From positions 2,170,001 to 2,234,000 of the forward strand of contig NC_061463.1 in assembly GCF_022581195.2 (NCBI RefSeq): 64,000 bases of DNA, given 5' to 3'. Below are positions 1-12,752 of this stretch, in pieces; the stretch's first letter is position 1; each line of letters starts with the position of its first letter. The position numbers and the translations under genes were made by a program. Source of the stretch: Helicoverpa zea. Lineage: Eukaryota > Arthropoda > Insecta > Lepidoptera > Noctuidae. The notes under the pieces were generated by a model. It was not told where the DNA came from and did not search any database. It worked only from the letters and a program-made list of their open reading frames with translations.

Positions 1-1340
1 ATGTATGTCTGGTGATACTATCAAACAGTGAAAGTTTAGAGCTTACCTGATGATGGAGAAGTGAGAAAGTCGAGAGAACTCTATGCATGTTTAAAAAAAT
101 AATAGATCCCATTAGTAGTGAATTCTCATCACCTAAAATAAAATAAGCTCCAACACAAGGTTACGTTATAAATTGTAAAGGAGTTCCCATAACTATATCT
201 GATCTTTGCTATCGATCCCACAATGGCAGTTAAACCTATCTATGTGGAAAGTCTTCGCCAATACGAATAAAATAAGCCCAAACACGTGGTAGTTGCAACA
301 TACCGTTCAGGAGTTCCCTCGACTCTCTGTAGTCTCCATAATCAAATCAGCTCCAAACCTTCACTGTTTACAAGTACCCTCAAAAATACACTCACATGTC
401 TGGTTTTGACTCGATGCGTGACTACAATATTCAAGAGTTGCCCTCGATTACTCAGGGTTTCCAGATCCTTTCTTTATGAAAAGTCTTTAACAATAAAAAC
501 TAGCATTGCAACCTGTAAAATCCTCTGAAACTGCTTGTCTATTATATTTTTCAAACGATCCTGGACATTCAAAGAAACGTCATACCATTCTCCACGATTT
601 AAAACTACTTTGATTCATGTCCGCCACTTTTTACAAAGCGGGTCAGATATGCCCAATGACCTTTAAGACATAATTAGTTATTTTCAATCAGATTTCTGAA
701 TGATGACTATAAAATTTTGTATATAAATAACTTTAATAAAATAACTTTTACAAGGTACTGGCCTACTATTTTAGTTATATTATTATACAAGCTGTTGATT
801 TGCATCCGTACCATATTCAAGGAGGTAATTATGCTAATGATTCTCGACCCAAATCAATAAAAAAATTGGTACGTAATTTTTTTTCTTTATTTTTTTTTCG
901 GAATTCCGTAAATGTCATCTAGCCTTATTTAAACTTGGCGCGTATGTTACTGGCGTTAAAACCGTGCTACACCCTCACACAAGCGCAAACACAAAGCATA
1001 CGCTACGATCACTCATAAATTTCATTCATAAAATTGGATTACTTCGGAAATACCACGACATTACAATGACAAAAAAAGCAGTGCATATTAGTTATTTCCC
1101 ATCTACTGTAATTCCAATCGATTATTTACGTATTGTATGTCCTCCTCCTGAACTATGGCACAAATGCAAATCAACACCTTGTATTATAAAATAAAAAATA
1201 TTAGCTATTTTGACTCTCACGAAATTACCATAACTATGATTGTTCTAAACTGAACGGTTGGCGCGAGACTCACTTTTTATCTAACCAGGATTTGTACGGA
1301 ACCCTCGGTGCGCGAGTCCGACTCGCACTTGGCCGGTTTA
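1..1340 (+). repeat. Partial copy A of large GGGTTCCGTACC-type interspersed repeat
   Basis: The first 80 bases match 25470-25550. Bases about 100-780 match about 26040-26815, and 1195-1340 match about 26820-26960, ending in the same tail (ACGGAACCCTCGGTGCGCGA, then a GAGTCCGACTC hairpin and TTGGCCGG). Relative to copy B it lacks the stretch equivalent to about 25552-26040 and carries an extra 394-bp insertion (788-1181). The 5' end lies outside the window. No credible protein is encoded. Similarity was judged by eye; the family name is not certain. Confidence 0.8.
788..1181. mobile_element. 394-bp MITE with 27-bp terminal inverted repeats
   Basis: The left end (788-814, starting CAAGCTGTTGATTTGCAT) and the reverse complement of the right end (1155-1181, starting CAAGGTGTTGATTTGCAT) agree at 23 of 27 positions. 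The insertion is confirmed by the otherwise matching copy B, where the flanks are joined without it (around 26808-26822). The flank is a TATTATA-rich AT run, so the target duplication is ambiguous (TA, or 7 bp TATTATA). The CAAG terminus would suit a hAT-like MITE, but this is inference. There is no coding capacity. Confidence 0.8.
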
Positions 1341-1763
1341 TTGCAATTAAAATAACCCCATACTGACACGCATGATGCTATCATATGCCTACAATTAATA
1401 CAAGCCTACTGTTAGGGTTCCTCAAGCTAAACGCAGGTAGTAAAGAATTGCTTTTACAAAGTATGAATTGAAATATTGCTTGAACTTTAACTTATTGTAA
1501 CATACAATGTTTTTTTTTTTAAAATAATGGTCCTCGGTGTGTGTCTTTTTCTTTAATATTTTTTTTTTCATAATCATAACTGTTCTATAAATTAGAGGTT
1601 GTGTAACGCCCCTTGGATGTCGTTTTATATAAGCTGACGTTTTATTGCAATGAATATAAATATTTTCTTAAAAACGCATTAATTACAATGATGCTGTTAA
1701 ATATATTAAGTGAACCTGTTGTACATTATGCCATAAGATATAGATATAGGGCCAAAGAACGCT
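1341..1763. other. No gene seen
   Basis: AT-rich sequence with T-runs near 1510-1570. No coding signal or repeat end was recognised. Confidence 0.6.
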
Positions 1764-1911
1764 GGGGTTGCAGGATAGTTCGAAAGAGTTTCCGCGACCC
1801 TGGTTCACAAAGGGCTTAAGAAAGAACATGGTGGGTTTTAGTTAATAAGTCTGACACCCTCACGCTGCACCCACAGTGGAAGGGATCTTTTGACGATTAC
1901 CCATAGAAAAG
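1764..1911 (+). repeat. SINE-like element, family B, copy 1
   Basis: It shares a core with copies at 16130-16297 and 23501-23640: a TTCGAAAGAG-like start, then GGTGGGTTTTAGT, a GTCTGACAC block, ACGCTGCACCCACAG and a TTTTGATGATT-like end. The A-rich tail is short here. No clear target duplication was seen. The element is non-coding; SINE status is inferred from the better-preserved copy at 16.1 kb. Confidence 0.6.
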
Positions 1912-3042
1912 GTACTTATATATTTCATTTATTGACTACGGAACCCCCAACAAAACACCAAAACATAATCGTCCAATTTTTTACAACTACCAATCTAATT
2001 CTTATAGTTTTATCTTTTAATCAGTTTCAACTTTCAAATCATGCGCAGCTACGTATCTGCCAGTGGTTTGGGACAAAAAACACCCGTTATGGCGAACCCG
2101 GACCTCGGCGATCACTTCACACAATGTCTGTATGTGTCTATTGTAAGACCAGGTGAAAGAGCTTAATGAGACCTGTACTTGAGTTTCAGTTGCTATGTTA
2201 GCTTTAGATATTCTCAGTGTTCGATACGCAGGTCGAAATCACTTTGTGGGATTTAAAAACTTTCATAAAAGCAGCCAGGATTGGATGTTTGCTTGTTTGT
2301 TTGAACGAGCTGAGCTCTGTTACCAATCGACCTTTTTCAAGATTCTTTTCGAGGACGACTTACAGCCTACTTTTGAATCAGTTGCGTGGCGTAGTACCCA
2401 CAAGATACAGGTGAAACCACCGGTGGACGCTAGTTTGGCTATAAAACTCTTTCTAGTTAGTCTATAAAACATGTATATTATAAATTGGCGGGAAATCGCA
2501 GTATCAATGAAGCATCGTACCGGAAAATGCAATAACAAAGGCGTTGAGAACTGACCATTAGTTTAATTGACGTTATTATTTGTTTATATTCATGAGCTAT
2601 TCCCTCGTGTTATCATTATTATTATATTGTTAAGTTTCCTTGTTTATGACTGATTTAGTTATTGGCTGTGTGTGGTTTCATGTCTGGATGTAAGGATGAC
2701 TGATCCGCAACTTTAGTAACATCACATTATTTGGGCATTACTTTATCTTCAACATTATCACTAGATACTGAAAAAAAGGCTCAAAATGTCACGGATTCTC
2801 ATGTGATTTTTACTAAAAGGTTGAATTCGAAGCAAATTCTAGTGTAAATATCTGGATGAAAAGTATAATTTTTGACCAATTCCGGCCGCTGACAAGCGTT
2901 TAATCTCTATCCTAGCATTTGATATGAATTCAACTGATCTAGATATGATCCAATCTCTGTGATAATTCTCTTAAGTTTTCATCTTGATTATAGTTTCCCC
3001 TACATCGTTTAAGAAATTGTTCGCACACGATCTTAATAGCTA
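1912..3042. other. No gene seen
   Basis: AT-rich sequence. Short open frames near 2195-2540 overlap on both strands without recognisable motifs or supporting splice sites. Confidence 0.5.
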
Positions 3043-3121
3043 ATCATCATCAGCCTATCGCAGTCCACTGCTGGACATAGGCCTCTCCAAGTGCACGCCA
3101 CTCAGATCGATTTAGGCTTCT
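3043..3121 (-). pseudogene. 3' end fragment of an RTE-type LINE
   Basis: On the minus strand the sequence reads LNRSEWRALGEAYVQQWTAI followed by Gly and a TGA stop, then runs into GATGATGATT. A C-terminus of the EAYVQQW type followed by a GAT/ATG triplet tail is typical of RTE-like endonuclease/reverse-transcriptase ORFs in Lepidoptera. Only the last ~20 codons remain, so this is a 5'-truncated copy. Confidence 0.65.
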
Positions 3122-5655
3122 CACTTAATAGCTAATATTCCCATTCAAATTCCCAAACGTAAACAAAGCTATAAACATTAGTTCTCACAACACAAACAGT
3201 TGTTTATGTCACCGTGTGATCAGTTACAGTACAGTTATCCCTTAAAATTCCTCACATTGAATCCCTTTCCATACAAATCGCAGTTACCTTTGAATTCCTC
3301 AGCCCGTGGCATGTGGTCGCACATAATTGCATAACTAGTATGTTCTTGTTGGAGTACGTTCTCGTATAAGGACGTTCTTGCATGAGGACGCATAGTTGCA
3401 AAAATGTTAGTTGATTAGAATGACAGCTGTCAAAATAGGATGACACCTAGTAGGTTACAATTTTTTTGTCAATTTGGCACACTATAAATAAAACATTATA
3501 TTTATGTATTTCCTACTTTCTATGAAAATAATGTCGTCAATAATCTTGTTCTGTGGTTTTGGCGGATCGTGTATTTATTTATCTAATATTTTTCTTTTGA
3601 ATATGGATTTGATCTATCTGTACAGCCAGTGTATCATACGACAGTTTTGAAACCGTCATTCTAATCAAGCTATGTTATAAAGACTATAGTTACTCTATGT
3701 ATATTTGTGTTCTCGTATGAGTACACACATATTTGAGTACAGCTCAGAGTAAACTCGCCGACGTGACTGATTAAGACGGATTAGCGATTGAGTAGCCATG
3801 TTATGTTTTGGGTAGTGGACACTCTTTTATAATAATATAAAAACTGAAATAAAAATAGTAACAATAGTATGTTATCTAAATAGAAAAATCTTATCGTCCT
3901 TAATAGCTTTTGATGATAATTAAAAACAGCTATATACTACCACGGTTTGTCTATGATGCTTTTACTCTACGCACACCTGCATACGCTAATGTCATCCATC
4001 AAAACAAACAAACGAAAATCGTACCAAAAGCCCAAACAACGGCATTTCACCTTCAAACATAAACAGAGACTTATCCTCGCTCATACAATCGCCTGTTGAC
4101 CGACGCTGCGGTCATCGACTTTAACCTTGGCATTGAAAACCGAATACAGATTTAAAAACCGAACGACCAACCGCCCGTTATATCTTGACACGCGGCAAAA
4201 TATCGAACTAATTCGAATTTCAAACATCTGACAGTTCTTTTGAAGTGCTTTTGACAGTTGTCTATGCTACAAGCGCCATTGTTAGGTTTCTAGTTATGGC
4301 GGTCTTAGGTAGCCGAATGAAATTGAACAATTATTCTAAGGAATATGTTATTATGTCTGTCAGTTTATTGCCGTGAGATACTTACTTTATTTGTTTTTGA
4401 TTGATTCCAAAGGTTTTTTTTGATTAAGTGGTTATGTAACGCCATTGATGCTAATGGATAGAGGGTTTAGTACATTGCTGCATTTCTTCTGTAGTGTCAT
4501 TTTATATTGGTAGTCGAAAGCCAATGGATGTTGTTCATTGAAGTTAAGTATGATACAACAGCTGATTGTAATCAACGTTTACACGCACATTCGTAGTTAT
4601 TTTGGTGAGAAACTAAGTGATAAATGAGGATTTTGGTAATTTCTTTGGGTCACTATAACCTTCGAGTTTGTTAAGATTCATCAACAAATGCCTGGTTCCT
4701 AATTTCTACATAGTATTTCTCAAACAAGTCAAGTTTTAGGAAAGTGATTCTTACATATACTTACCTACATATGTCTATTTCTTTCCTAGCGGGGAATATT
4801 TGATGTTCAACTAAAGTGCGTAAGAAGATAAAAATTTAAGACATCCGTCAACCTTGAAGAGATGTGCGTAGTGTTTTGTATAAATAGTATTAATTAGTAG
4901 ATAATAGGCATTTTAGATTAAATAATATTATAGTATTAATAACTCTCCTAGTTTTGGTGACAGAGATGTCAAGGAGAAGATAAAGGGCGTACCTGATGTT
5001 TTTTTAAACTTTAAGACAAACTATTTTCTGGACTCCAATAAATATATTATAAAGCCTATACCCACCACGGGAAAACATTGAATCAAATGGGATCAGTAGT
5101 TTCGAACCATTAAGGTTCAAAGAAACAAACATCTCTTCTAATAGGTGTGCGTTTACAATTAGGCATTTTAAGAATTTTCCTTAAATGTATGCCTTTTTTA
5201 AATGTTCACAATTTTGTTTATACCAAAGGCGACATCTTGTAAAATAAGGTTTCCATAATCAGACAGAAAATCCTGTTCAACAAGTTTTGGTCACTTATTT
5301 AGTAGACCATCATTCATCATCATATCCTTAAACAATTAACATACTAAATTAATATCGTATGATAATTACAACTAATTATATTTACATACTTGTCTTAATG
5401 TCTCGTATTTTTTTTATAGCTTTATGCTTCATTTTGTTAATTAGTCACTCGTGTGTTGAGAACCTCCTTTTTAATTAAAAAGCCTTTGAAATTAGTTATT
5501 TTTTGTTCGCAGTATTTTGGTTTAAGGTTGAAAATTCAAAAATAAAGCACATAAATAATGAAAAATGGCAAAAAGTCGCGAGCACAGCAAGCGTTTTTTT
5601 TTCAAGAATTTTACTACGAACGTTTTTTACTTTAGTCAAGGCTCATTTTCTTCTA
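3122..5655. other. No gene seen; one Lep1 fragment
   Basis: AT-rich non-coding sequence. About 5036-5146 resembles, on the minus strand, the 5' half of Lep1-type Helitrons (GTTTGTTTCTTTGAACC, ACTACTGATCC). No other structure was recognised. Confidence 0.5.
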
Positions 5656-5713
5656 TCTCCCTCACGCTGCATCCACAGAGGAAAGGGGTCTTCTGATGAT
5701 TTCCCATTTAAAA
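5656..5713 (+). repeat. SINE family B, truncated copy
   Basis: CTCCCTCACGCTGCATCCAC through GATGATTTCCCAT matches the 3' half of the family-B SINE (copies at 1764, 16130 and 23501). The 5' half is missing. Confidence 0.5.
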
Positions 5714-7710
5714 GTAAGAGATCCATCACCTCCCAAAACAGGGCTTCCTGTTAAACTTCGTAAATTAATAAAAGAATGCGCTAATTCATTTTTTCTTTTT
5801 TTCCAGGTATACACCGGATTTCAAAAACGGAACGTCTGCAGAATGCCTTCAATGCAAACACGTGCTGATTACCACATATAACGTAATATGATGAGCGCAC
5901 GTTCGTTTTGTCGGCAAAATTGTTCATAATACCAATTGTGACATTCATTTTCAATGTTGTAAGCTGATTCTAGCTTGTAAACAGATTCTAACTAAATTCT
6001 TGAGCTATTTTTTTATGGTCATTTATTAGTTTTTTCTAAGGTATTCACACTAAACGTGAAAAAAATGCGCTAAGTATTCATAAATAAACTAATTAATTCT
6101 TCGTGGGATAAAATAGAATCGAGCTTTCAAATCTATTAACCCTGGTCTATGGAATATACATTTTCAATAGGTATTTCTTATAGTTCATTGCCTACGCCAT
6201 TTTTCAGTGGACAAGAATTTAAAAATAAAGCTTGCTCCTTTTTATCCTTGAGACAATATTTGCATACATGCAATTAGCAAATAATAAAAGACAATTTTAA
6301 TGAAAATATACGATGCAACTACATCATAAAACTATGCAATAAATCGTTTGAATATTAATTGTTATATTTTTACGACATATTACGCCATTGTAGTATTCTA
6401 TATTACATAGTTTTTACACTATGGGTAGGTACTCGTCAAACAGTGTGTTTTTGTTGAGACAATGCATTTATTACATTATTTAAATACTCGTTTTCGTCAA
6501 GACTTGCTTTTAATTAATCTGATTTTAGTGACATAATTTTCAATTTTTTACCGTTTCGTAGACGTTGCGCCCACCGAGCTTGTTTTGTAAAACAAGGGCT
6601 CAATTTTAAGACTTCAGAATTGCAATTTTATTTGAAGAGAACAAGTATGAGAGTGAAACAGAAGGTCAGTCAATACCAAATACAAATCAGTATCAAAGAA
6701 ATGTCGTCCATTCGAAATTGTAATATGAATACACCCTTATATTGCGTAAAGAAAAAATCTTGCAAAACAGCAAATAAGCCTACATACTTTCTAGTCGCTA
6801 ACTCAATTTTTCATAACAAATTAATGTCGATGTACTTTGTACGTAAATAAAGTATTATTAAACAAATCTGTCGAGTCATCGGAGGGCTGATTATTGTCAA
6901 TCACTATGTCATTTGTAAGGTCATTGTACTGGCAATGTAGGCTAAATTTGTAACACAATATTGTGGTTGTTTTCTACGAAATATTTGGTAAAAGTGTGTG
7001 TAGAATGTAGCTGCGTAAGTCAGTTTTAGCTGCAGGCAAAGTGAGGTTAATAATTGCCATAAATACGACACAAGTTTGGCCTTAGTTACTGGTCAATCTC
7101 AAAGAAAATAGTACAGGTTTTTTTTTATATACTTTGCAGACTATGGATACCGCATACCATGGTTTCTTTTTTCTTGTCTCTGAAGCTGTACTAGGTCCCT
7201 ATATTTTTTGTCATTCTCTTGTTTGCCTGAAGTCCATTTATGGGGATCTCATTCATAGTATTTCCTGAGCATTCTTAGTTAAAGCTCCGTGAATCTTTCC
7301 TTATTATGTATTTCAATACAATACGGAATACATTTTGCATACATATCCTATAGATGCTTATGTGTGGTCTATTTAATCAAATATCGTATTTCGTACTATT
7401 TTGAACAAAATATATATTTTTAAATTCAGTTTTTTTTCCCAATATAGCCACAAAATTATCCTAGTGTCAAAATATTGAGGTCAGCAGCCATTTAAACTGT
7501 TATCAATGCGTTTTAATTAAGTTTTTTGGAAGTGTTGACACTAAAAATCGATTTAGATTAGCCGTTGACGCCTATTGACGAACTCGATATGCACTATGGT
7601 TTATGTAAGCGAGTGATTGTGCAGTGATTTGGTTCCGTATAGCTGCTGAAGTAATCTTTACTTCTATGGTCCAATTAGTAGTACTATAATGAAGTGGAAA
7701 CACATTTATT
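5714..7710. other. No gene seen
   Basis: AT-rich sequence without splice-supported or motif-bearing frames. Confidence 0.5.
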
Positions 7711-7859
7711 TGTACCTTAAAAGCTCCAAAACTACTAAACCGATTGAAGAATCTTTCACTAATGGAAAGCTACACTATTTTCGAGAAACATAGGCTATAT
7801 TTTATCAGGTACGATCTGTAGTTCCCCCGGGACGCGGGTGAAACTGCGGGAAAACAGGT
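7711..7859 (+). repeat. Lep1-type Helitron fragment, plus orientation
   Basis: Contains the run typical of non-autonomous lepidopteran Helitrons: CCAAAACTACTAAACCGATT, TCTTTCACTAATGGAAAGC, CATAGGCTATATTTTATC, GACGCGGGTGAAACTGCGGG. It is followed within 10 bp by an inverted copy of the same family. Confidence 0.65.
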
Positions 7860-7868
7860 TGCACTAAT

Positions 7869-7974
7869 TAGCTTCCACCAGAGATTTCACTCGCGTCCCT
7901 TGAGTACTATTCCGCGCATCTGGATAGTCTTTCACGCTAACTATCCACCACTGGAAGAGTGTTTCAAATCGGAC
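7869..7974 (-). repeat. Lep1-type Helitron fragment, minus orientation
   Basis: The reverse complement ends in ACGCGAGTGAAATCTCTGGT and TAGCT, the usual Lep1 tail, and begins near GGTCCGATTTGAAACACTCT. With the preceding copy it forms a tail-to-tail inverted pair. Confidence 0.6.
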
Positions 7975-10358
7975 CAAAAAATAAGTTGAAGTTTTGTGGT
8001 CGTATCGTTTCATATCTGTATCTGAAGGAACTCCACAAAACATTGTATGCTTGTTGCCTACCGAACTTCATTAAGATATGCTCAGGTCAAGCTCAGAATT
8101 ATAATTTTGATACCTAATCGTATATGTTCTTATATTAATATGTTCTGGCCAGATGATAGAATCGGGACTTAACGGTATGGCGGACAGTTTTATAAAATGT
8201 TGAATCTTTATTTTGTTCTAAATATGTGTGATCAATGCAGTTTGGAGTTAGACTTTCACGCGCATTGCTGTAAAACGTCTTAACTTATGGAGATTTTTGG
8301 CATGAATTTCGTAGTATTTTCCATGGGAAGTGAACAAAACCTCGGATAACTGAGAAATTATGGACTATGTACTTTGTCAAGTTTAATTATTTTGCGTTAC
8401 GATTATGTACTTGTAAAAAGCAAGGAACTGAAATCCTCAAGAAAGTAAATTTTCGTATGAAAAGTTTTTCCACAATTTGTAAAAGATCATAGCGCTGGTT
8501 TTCTCGCATGGCAGACTATAATTTTCCCCGGGTCGGCGCCAGAACACGAATAAATTATTGTTATATCAAAACTGACCTACACTCATTGGGTGGATTTTTG
8601 CTGGTTATCAAGCACACATCACGGCTTTGTTTTATATGGACATGATAGTTTTTATAGGGGTATTTTCTGTTTAGAATATTGTGCAACTTTTCGCATCCTG
8701 AACTATTTATTTTTAGGGCTCAGTCCTTTTTCAAACAAAACAGCATGAACGATTGGTAATAGTAGGCTATTTCATTGTCTTCGTCGTATCAATATTTAAT
8801 ATACACTTTTTCCCATTATTACTTTAATGTTGATATTACTTTAATAAAACAGTGAATTTTCTTAATGTAAAAAAAATCGAAGAATGTACTCAAAAGCTTG
8901 TACACGCTTTGTACAAATACTTACATATTCTGTAAATTCAAACACTTTGACTACTTGCTTTTTTATCCGACTGTCACAAAGAGTTATTTAAATGGTGCTA
9001 CGAGGAACATGTTATCTTCGGCAATTTGCCAACAGTTAGTTCTTTCGGAAATGCTTACCTAAAATCCTTGGTCAGTGACCAGCAAGTCTGCTACAAAGAT
9101 CCTCATCAGGCAACCTTTGACACGAGATCTAGTACAATAAGTAGTGTGCGATGATATCGGACCCCATGTGGATACTCAGTTATGAACTGTGAAATATCTA
9201 GAACTGTCTGTGGTCTGTAGGTCGTTGTGGTGTTGTCTGTTGTTATTTGTCAGATTTTGGGGAGTTTTGTTAGAAGGAGGTCTAAAATATTTGGGAATCT
9301 TGAAAGTTATAATTGCGCACACTTTTCAGTCAATCAATCGTTGAAACGAAACTAAATTTAAGAAACCACTACTGAAAGGAAAGTCTTTTTCAGTCATTCG
9401 TTTAAATTCAATAAGCTGGTTCATGTTTCTAAGGCAGGTTTCAGCCTCCAAAGGGAGTAAAAAAGGGTGACAATTTCTATGAAACTTCAACATTTCAGTA
9501 GAAAGTCAAAATGTTCTTAAACCAGTAACAGCTTATAAATGACGACTTTTTTAATTAAGCAAAATAGAATTTGATTGTATCTAGTTGGGTTGCGAAACAA
9601 TATTTCGATTCAAGCAGCAACGAAATTAATCTTGAAGCTTAAAGTATTTCCAAAATTCAACACTATAAAGTAGACACTATCTGTACATGGTAACACAGAA
9701 TTTGATTCGCCGAAATAAATCGGTCAAGCGTGTATCGGGCCATAGGTTAATTACTTTAACTGTTCCGGTCGAGATAATGATGGTATCGCTTACATTTATG
9801 GTTAAGTTTCTTTTTATTTTAACTTTTAAGATTATTAGATACTAGTTATTTTGTCCATTTAATTAGAGATGGTTAATGTTTTAGTTTATGAATGCTGTTG
9901 AAAGTCGGACTCTCAGTTGAACGTATGGATGGTATGTTATTTATGAGATTTTAAAAATAATTGCTTGAAATGATATACTTATTGCTTCTGTATTAATTGG
10001 CAGTTACATTAATTTGTTTCATTTTGACGCAGCCAGAAATGTTATCATCATTTTAGAGTGTATATGGAAGTAGATTAATGGATAAATACTCAAAGGTATA
10101 GAACTATATGTATTTTCCCAAATAGGAGTAAAGATGCGTCAATTTCGTAGGTACCCAGTTATTCCTAAGTTTGGATGAAAAAATCGGAATAACCAGATAA
10201 ATACCGACAAAACTGACGCATCTTTTGGCGCCAATGCAGCGAAACGATAATAACAATACAAATAGCCAAGTGCGAGTCTGCACACGAAGGGTCCCGTACC
10301 ATTTGTTGTATGAGACATATAAAATGAAACTAAACTTTCTGAAAATATTTTTAAAAAG
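7975..10358. other. No gene seen; repeat fragments
   Basis: Mostly unassigned AT-rich DNA. About 10265-10300 carries, inverted, the CCAAGTGCGAGTC...GGGTCCCGTACC end of the GGGTTCCGTACC repeat family. Frames at 10104-10418 on the minus strand fall across repeat ends and have no protein motif. Confidence 0.5.
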
Positions 10359-10490
10359 AGTAACCATGGAGTTTCTTGCCCGTTCTTCTCCATAGGAAGC
10401 TACTTTTGGAATGGGCAACTAGAATCAAACTTACTTATATTTTTAACGTTCATAAGTGCCTGCATAGGCCTAAATGAAATAAATGACTCA
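10359..10490 (+). repeat. 3' terminus of a Jockey/CR1-like LINE
   Basis: GGAGTTTCTTGCCCGTTCTT, CTCCATAGGAAGC, CATAAGTGCCTGCATAGGCC and AAATGAAATAAATGA parallel the 3' UTR of the long LINE at 31540-31650. The copy is diverged and lacks any coding part. Confidence 0.6.
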
Positions 10491-11474
10491 CTTTAAATAT
10501 ATCTCAATATCTCACTTTTTAGATAAGTAATATTACTCAATATTTTTTGAATATTTTAAGGGTCTACCTGTTAAAGCACTTTTGTTGTGTGGGATTTTGT
10601 TCTCATTTACATCTGTGTGAAAAAATCTCCTGTCTAACTATCTATAATGGTTCAAGATACAAACTGGCGACAGACGGGCAAACAGCACCGTCTTAAGTAA
10701 AAAGGTCCCGTTTCACCCTTTTGGGACGGAACCCTAAAAAGCTTAGATATAGTCTCAACATATGCACATAATTTTAATCTGTGATTCACATATGTAGGTA
10801 CACCACTATCTGTTTTAATTCCACTCATGCGCACAGAACTGTCACCTCGCGATTCAAATATAGAATGTGTAATTCGTCATCTGTCGGGGAATTCGGAAAT
10901 GGAACGAATTTTTCGGTCTTAATATATCCGTATGTTTGTTTGAATGTCTGTTGGACCATTAGTCATCGTTTTGTTTTTAGATGTAACTGCATCTGTATTT
11001 TTGAAATGGGTTGGGTAACCTGAGGATACGAAAGAGGAGGTTGGTAGGTGTAACAAAGTCACAATTTTGAAAAAATATATTTCAGTCCCTAACCCAAATA
11101 AATCTAAATGACAACAGTGAAATACATAGTTACAGCATTTTCCAAATTGGTTCACTACTTTTGGGGCCTATTAAATGCAAACCAACAAATATGTTTTTCC
11201 TCCCTATAATAAAAGTACCTATAGTTAATATACAAGTATAAGAATAAAAGTTACTTATTATTTTCATTTTGTTAAACTAGTTTTACAAAGAGTGATCATA
11301 AGTTTCCCAGTTAACAAAGACCCGCCCACCTACAATGAAGGAAGCAGTATTTGTTTACACCGCAAGTTTAACAACCACGAGCTAGCTAAAACAAACGTTA
11401 ATTTTACTGTCCATACATATAGGTTTACTATCAAATTGAACTGTACAATGCCGCGGTGACTTTTTATAGATTTA
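10491..11474. other. No gene seen
   Basis: AT-rich sequence with no recognised elements. Overlapping short frames at 10781-11155 lack motifs. Confidence 0.5.
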
Positions 11475-11645
11475 CTAGCTGATTCCCGTGGGTTTACTCG
11501 CGTGCCGTGGAAATTATTTTCCGTATTCGGATAAAATATGGCCTAAGTCACACGGGGAGGGCTAGCTGCAGCAGCGAAAGAATTTTGCATGTCTATAATC
11601 AAATCCTTTGTTTATTTTTTCTCACTATAATATTAATATAGATTG
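11475..11645 (-). mobile_element. Short Lep1-type Helitron, near-complete
   Basis: On the minus strand it starts TCTATATTAATATTATAG and ends ACGGGAATCAGCTAGT. That is the usual form for Lep1 elements: 5' TC, 3' CTAGT, no inverted repeats. The interior is shorter than common Lep1 copies, implying an internal deletion. No coding capacity. Confidence 0.6.
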
Positions 11646-12570
11646 TTCATGTAACAACTTTAGGAATTTAGACTTGCTCGTATAGTGGTACGGTTCTTAT
11701 AGAAATTTATCAGCTGTGAAAGTTGCAACTGTCTAACTATTACGGATCAGTTACAGCCGGAAAAACGGACGGGCAGCGAAGTCTTAGTAATTGGGTCCCG
11801 TTTAAGTAGTGTAAAATGCCTTTCAATCAGTAATACCTAGATTATTGATTGTTGCTGTTAGTTATAAAAATATTTTTTCATTATAGTTTGAATTGTTTGG
11901 CATACGTATATGTCGATTTTCCTTTCATTAGTATTGTTTTGCATGCTTTTAAGGAAACGGGAAGTAATGGTTATTAATAAAGTAAAACTTTGTTTTTGTT
12001 TAGGTACTCATTAAGTTCTTATTTTGACTTTTGAATGTATATTCCTGCTATAATTTTCCTAGAAGCGTTAGTAGATTAATTTGTTTTGGTGATTATATTG
12101 AAATTCATAATGAAGGTAAGTAAGGCATCAGAAGAAACATGGCACATGTGGGACTTCAAAAAAATCTGACCTTCAGCTGAAGCAGGTTGAAGATAGCTAA
12201 TAGGATACTATGAACCTGAATGTTAGGTAGATGAAAAACCTGTCGCAAATGAATATACAAAGCTTCAAAATACATCGTATGTAGGTAAAATAAAGCTCTA
12301 TCCCATCTGTTCTTCGCTATTTTCTCCATAAAACAATATATTACAATAAAATCAATGCATTATTACGTCATGGTATAACGGTATATTTTTAAAGCGATCG
12401 ATCTCAGTACACTTATTAATCATATTCCAGAATCAACATAATCGATAAAAACTCGGTTTCACTTGACACTTTGCCCTAGTTGCACTAGTGATATCACATA
12501 GGTGTAACTTGCTACAGTTAACTACAGAAGTACCATTTCACTATGATTCGTGAGCGTATTGCACATAACT
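11646..12570. other. No gene seen
   Basis: AT-rich; nothing recognised. Confidence 0.5.
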
Positions 12571-12752
12571 TTCGTTTTCTGCCAAATCATCTGCCTAGCC
12601 TTTTCCCAACTATGTTGGGGTCGGTTTTCCCCTACCAGCGTTTTCGAGGAGCGACTGCCCGTCTAACCTCCTCAACCCAGTTACCCGGGCAATCCAATAC
12701 CTCTTGGTCGGACCGGTTGTCAGACCTTCTGACTTCTTACTATCTTTAACGA
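12571..12752 (-). repeat. SINE family A, diverged 3' part
   Basis: The reverse complement contains GGTTAGACGGGCAGTCGCTC, ACTGGGTTGAGGAGG and CCGACCCCAACATAGTTGGG, matching the 3' half of the tRNA-derived SINEs at 19182, 34009 and 34611. The tRNA-like head is missing, and divergence is clearly higher than between those three copies, so this is an older insertion. Confidence 0.7.

Noticed and set aside
8521..8550. LTR-retrotransposon primer binding site (inverse of TGGCGCC)
   Set aside because: Only 7-8 bases match, with no LTR, gag or pol nearby.
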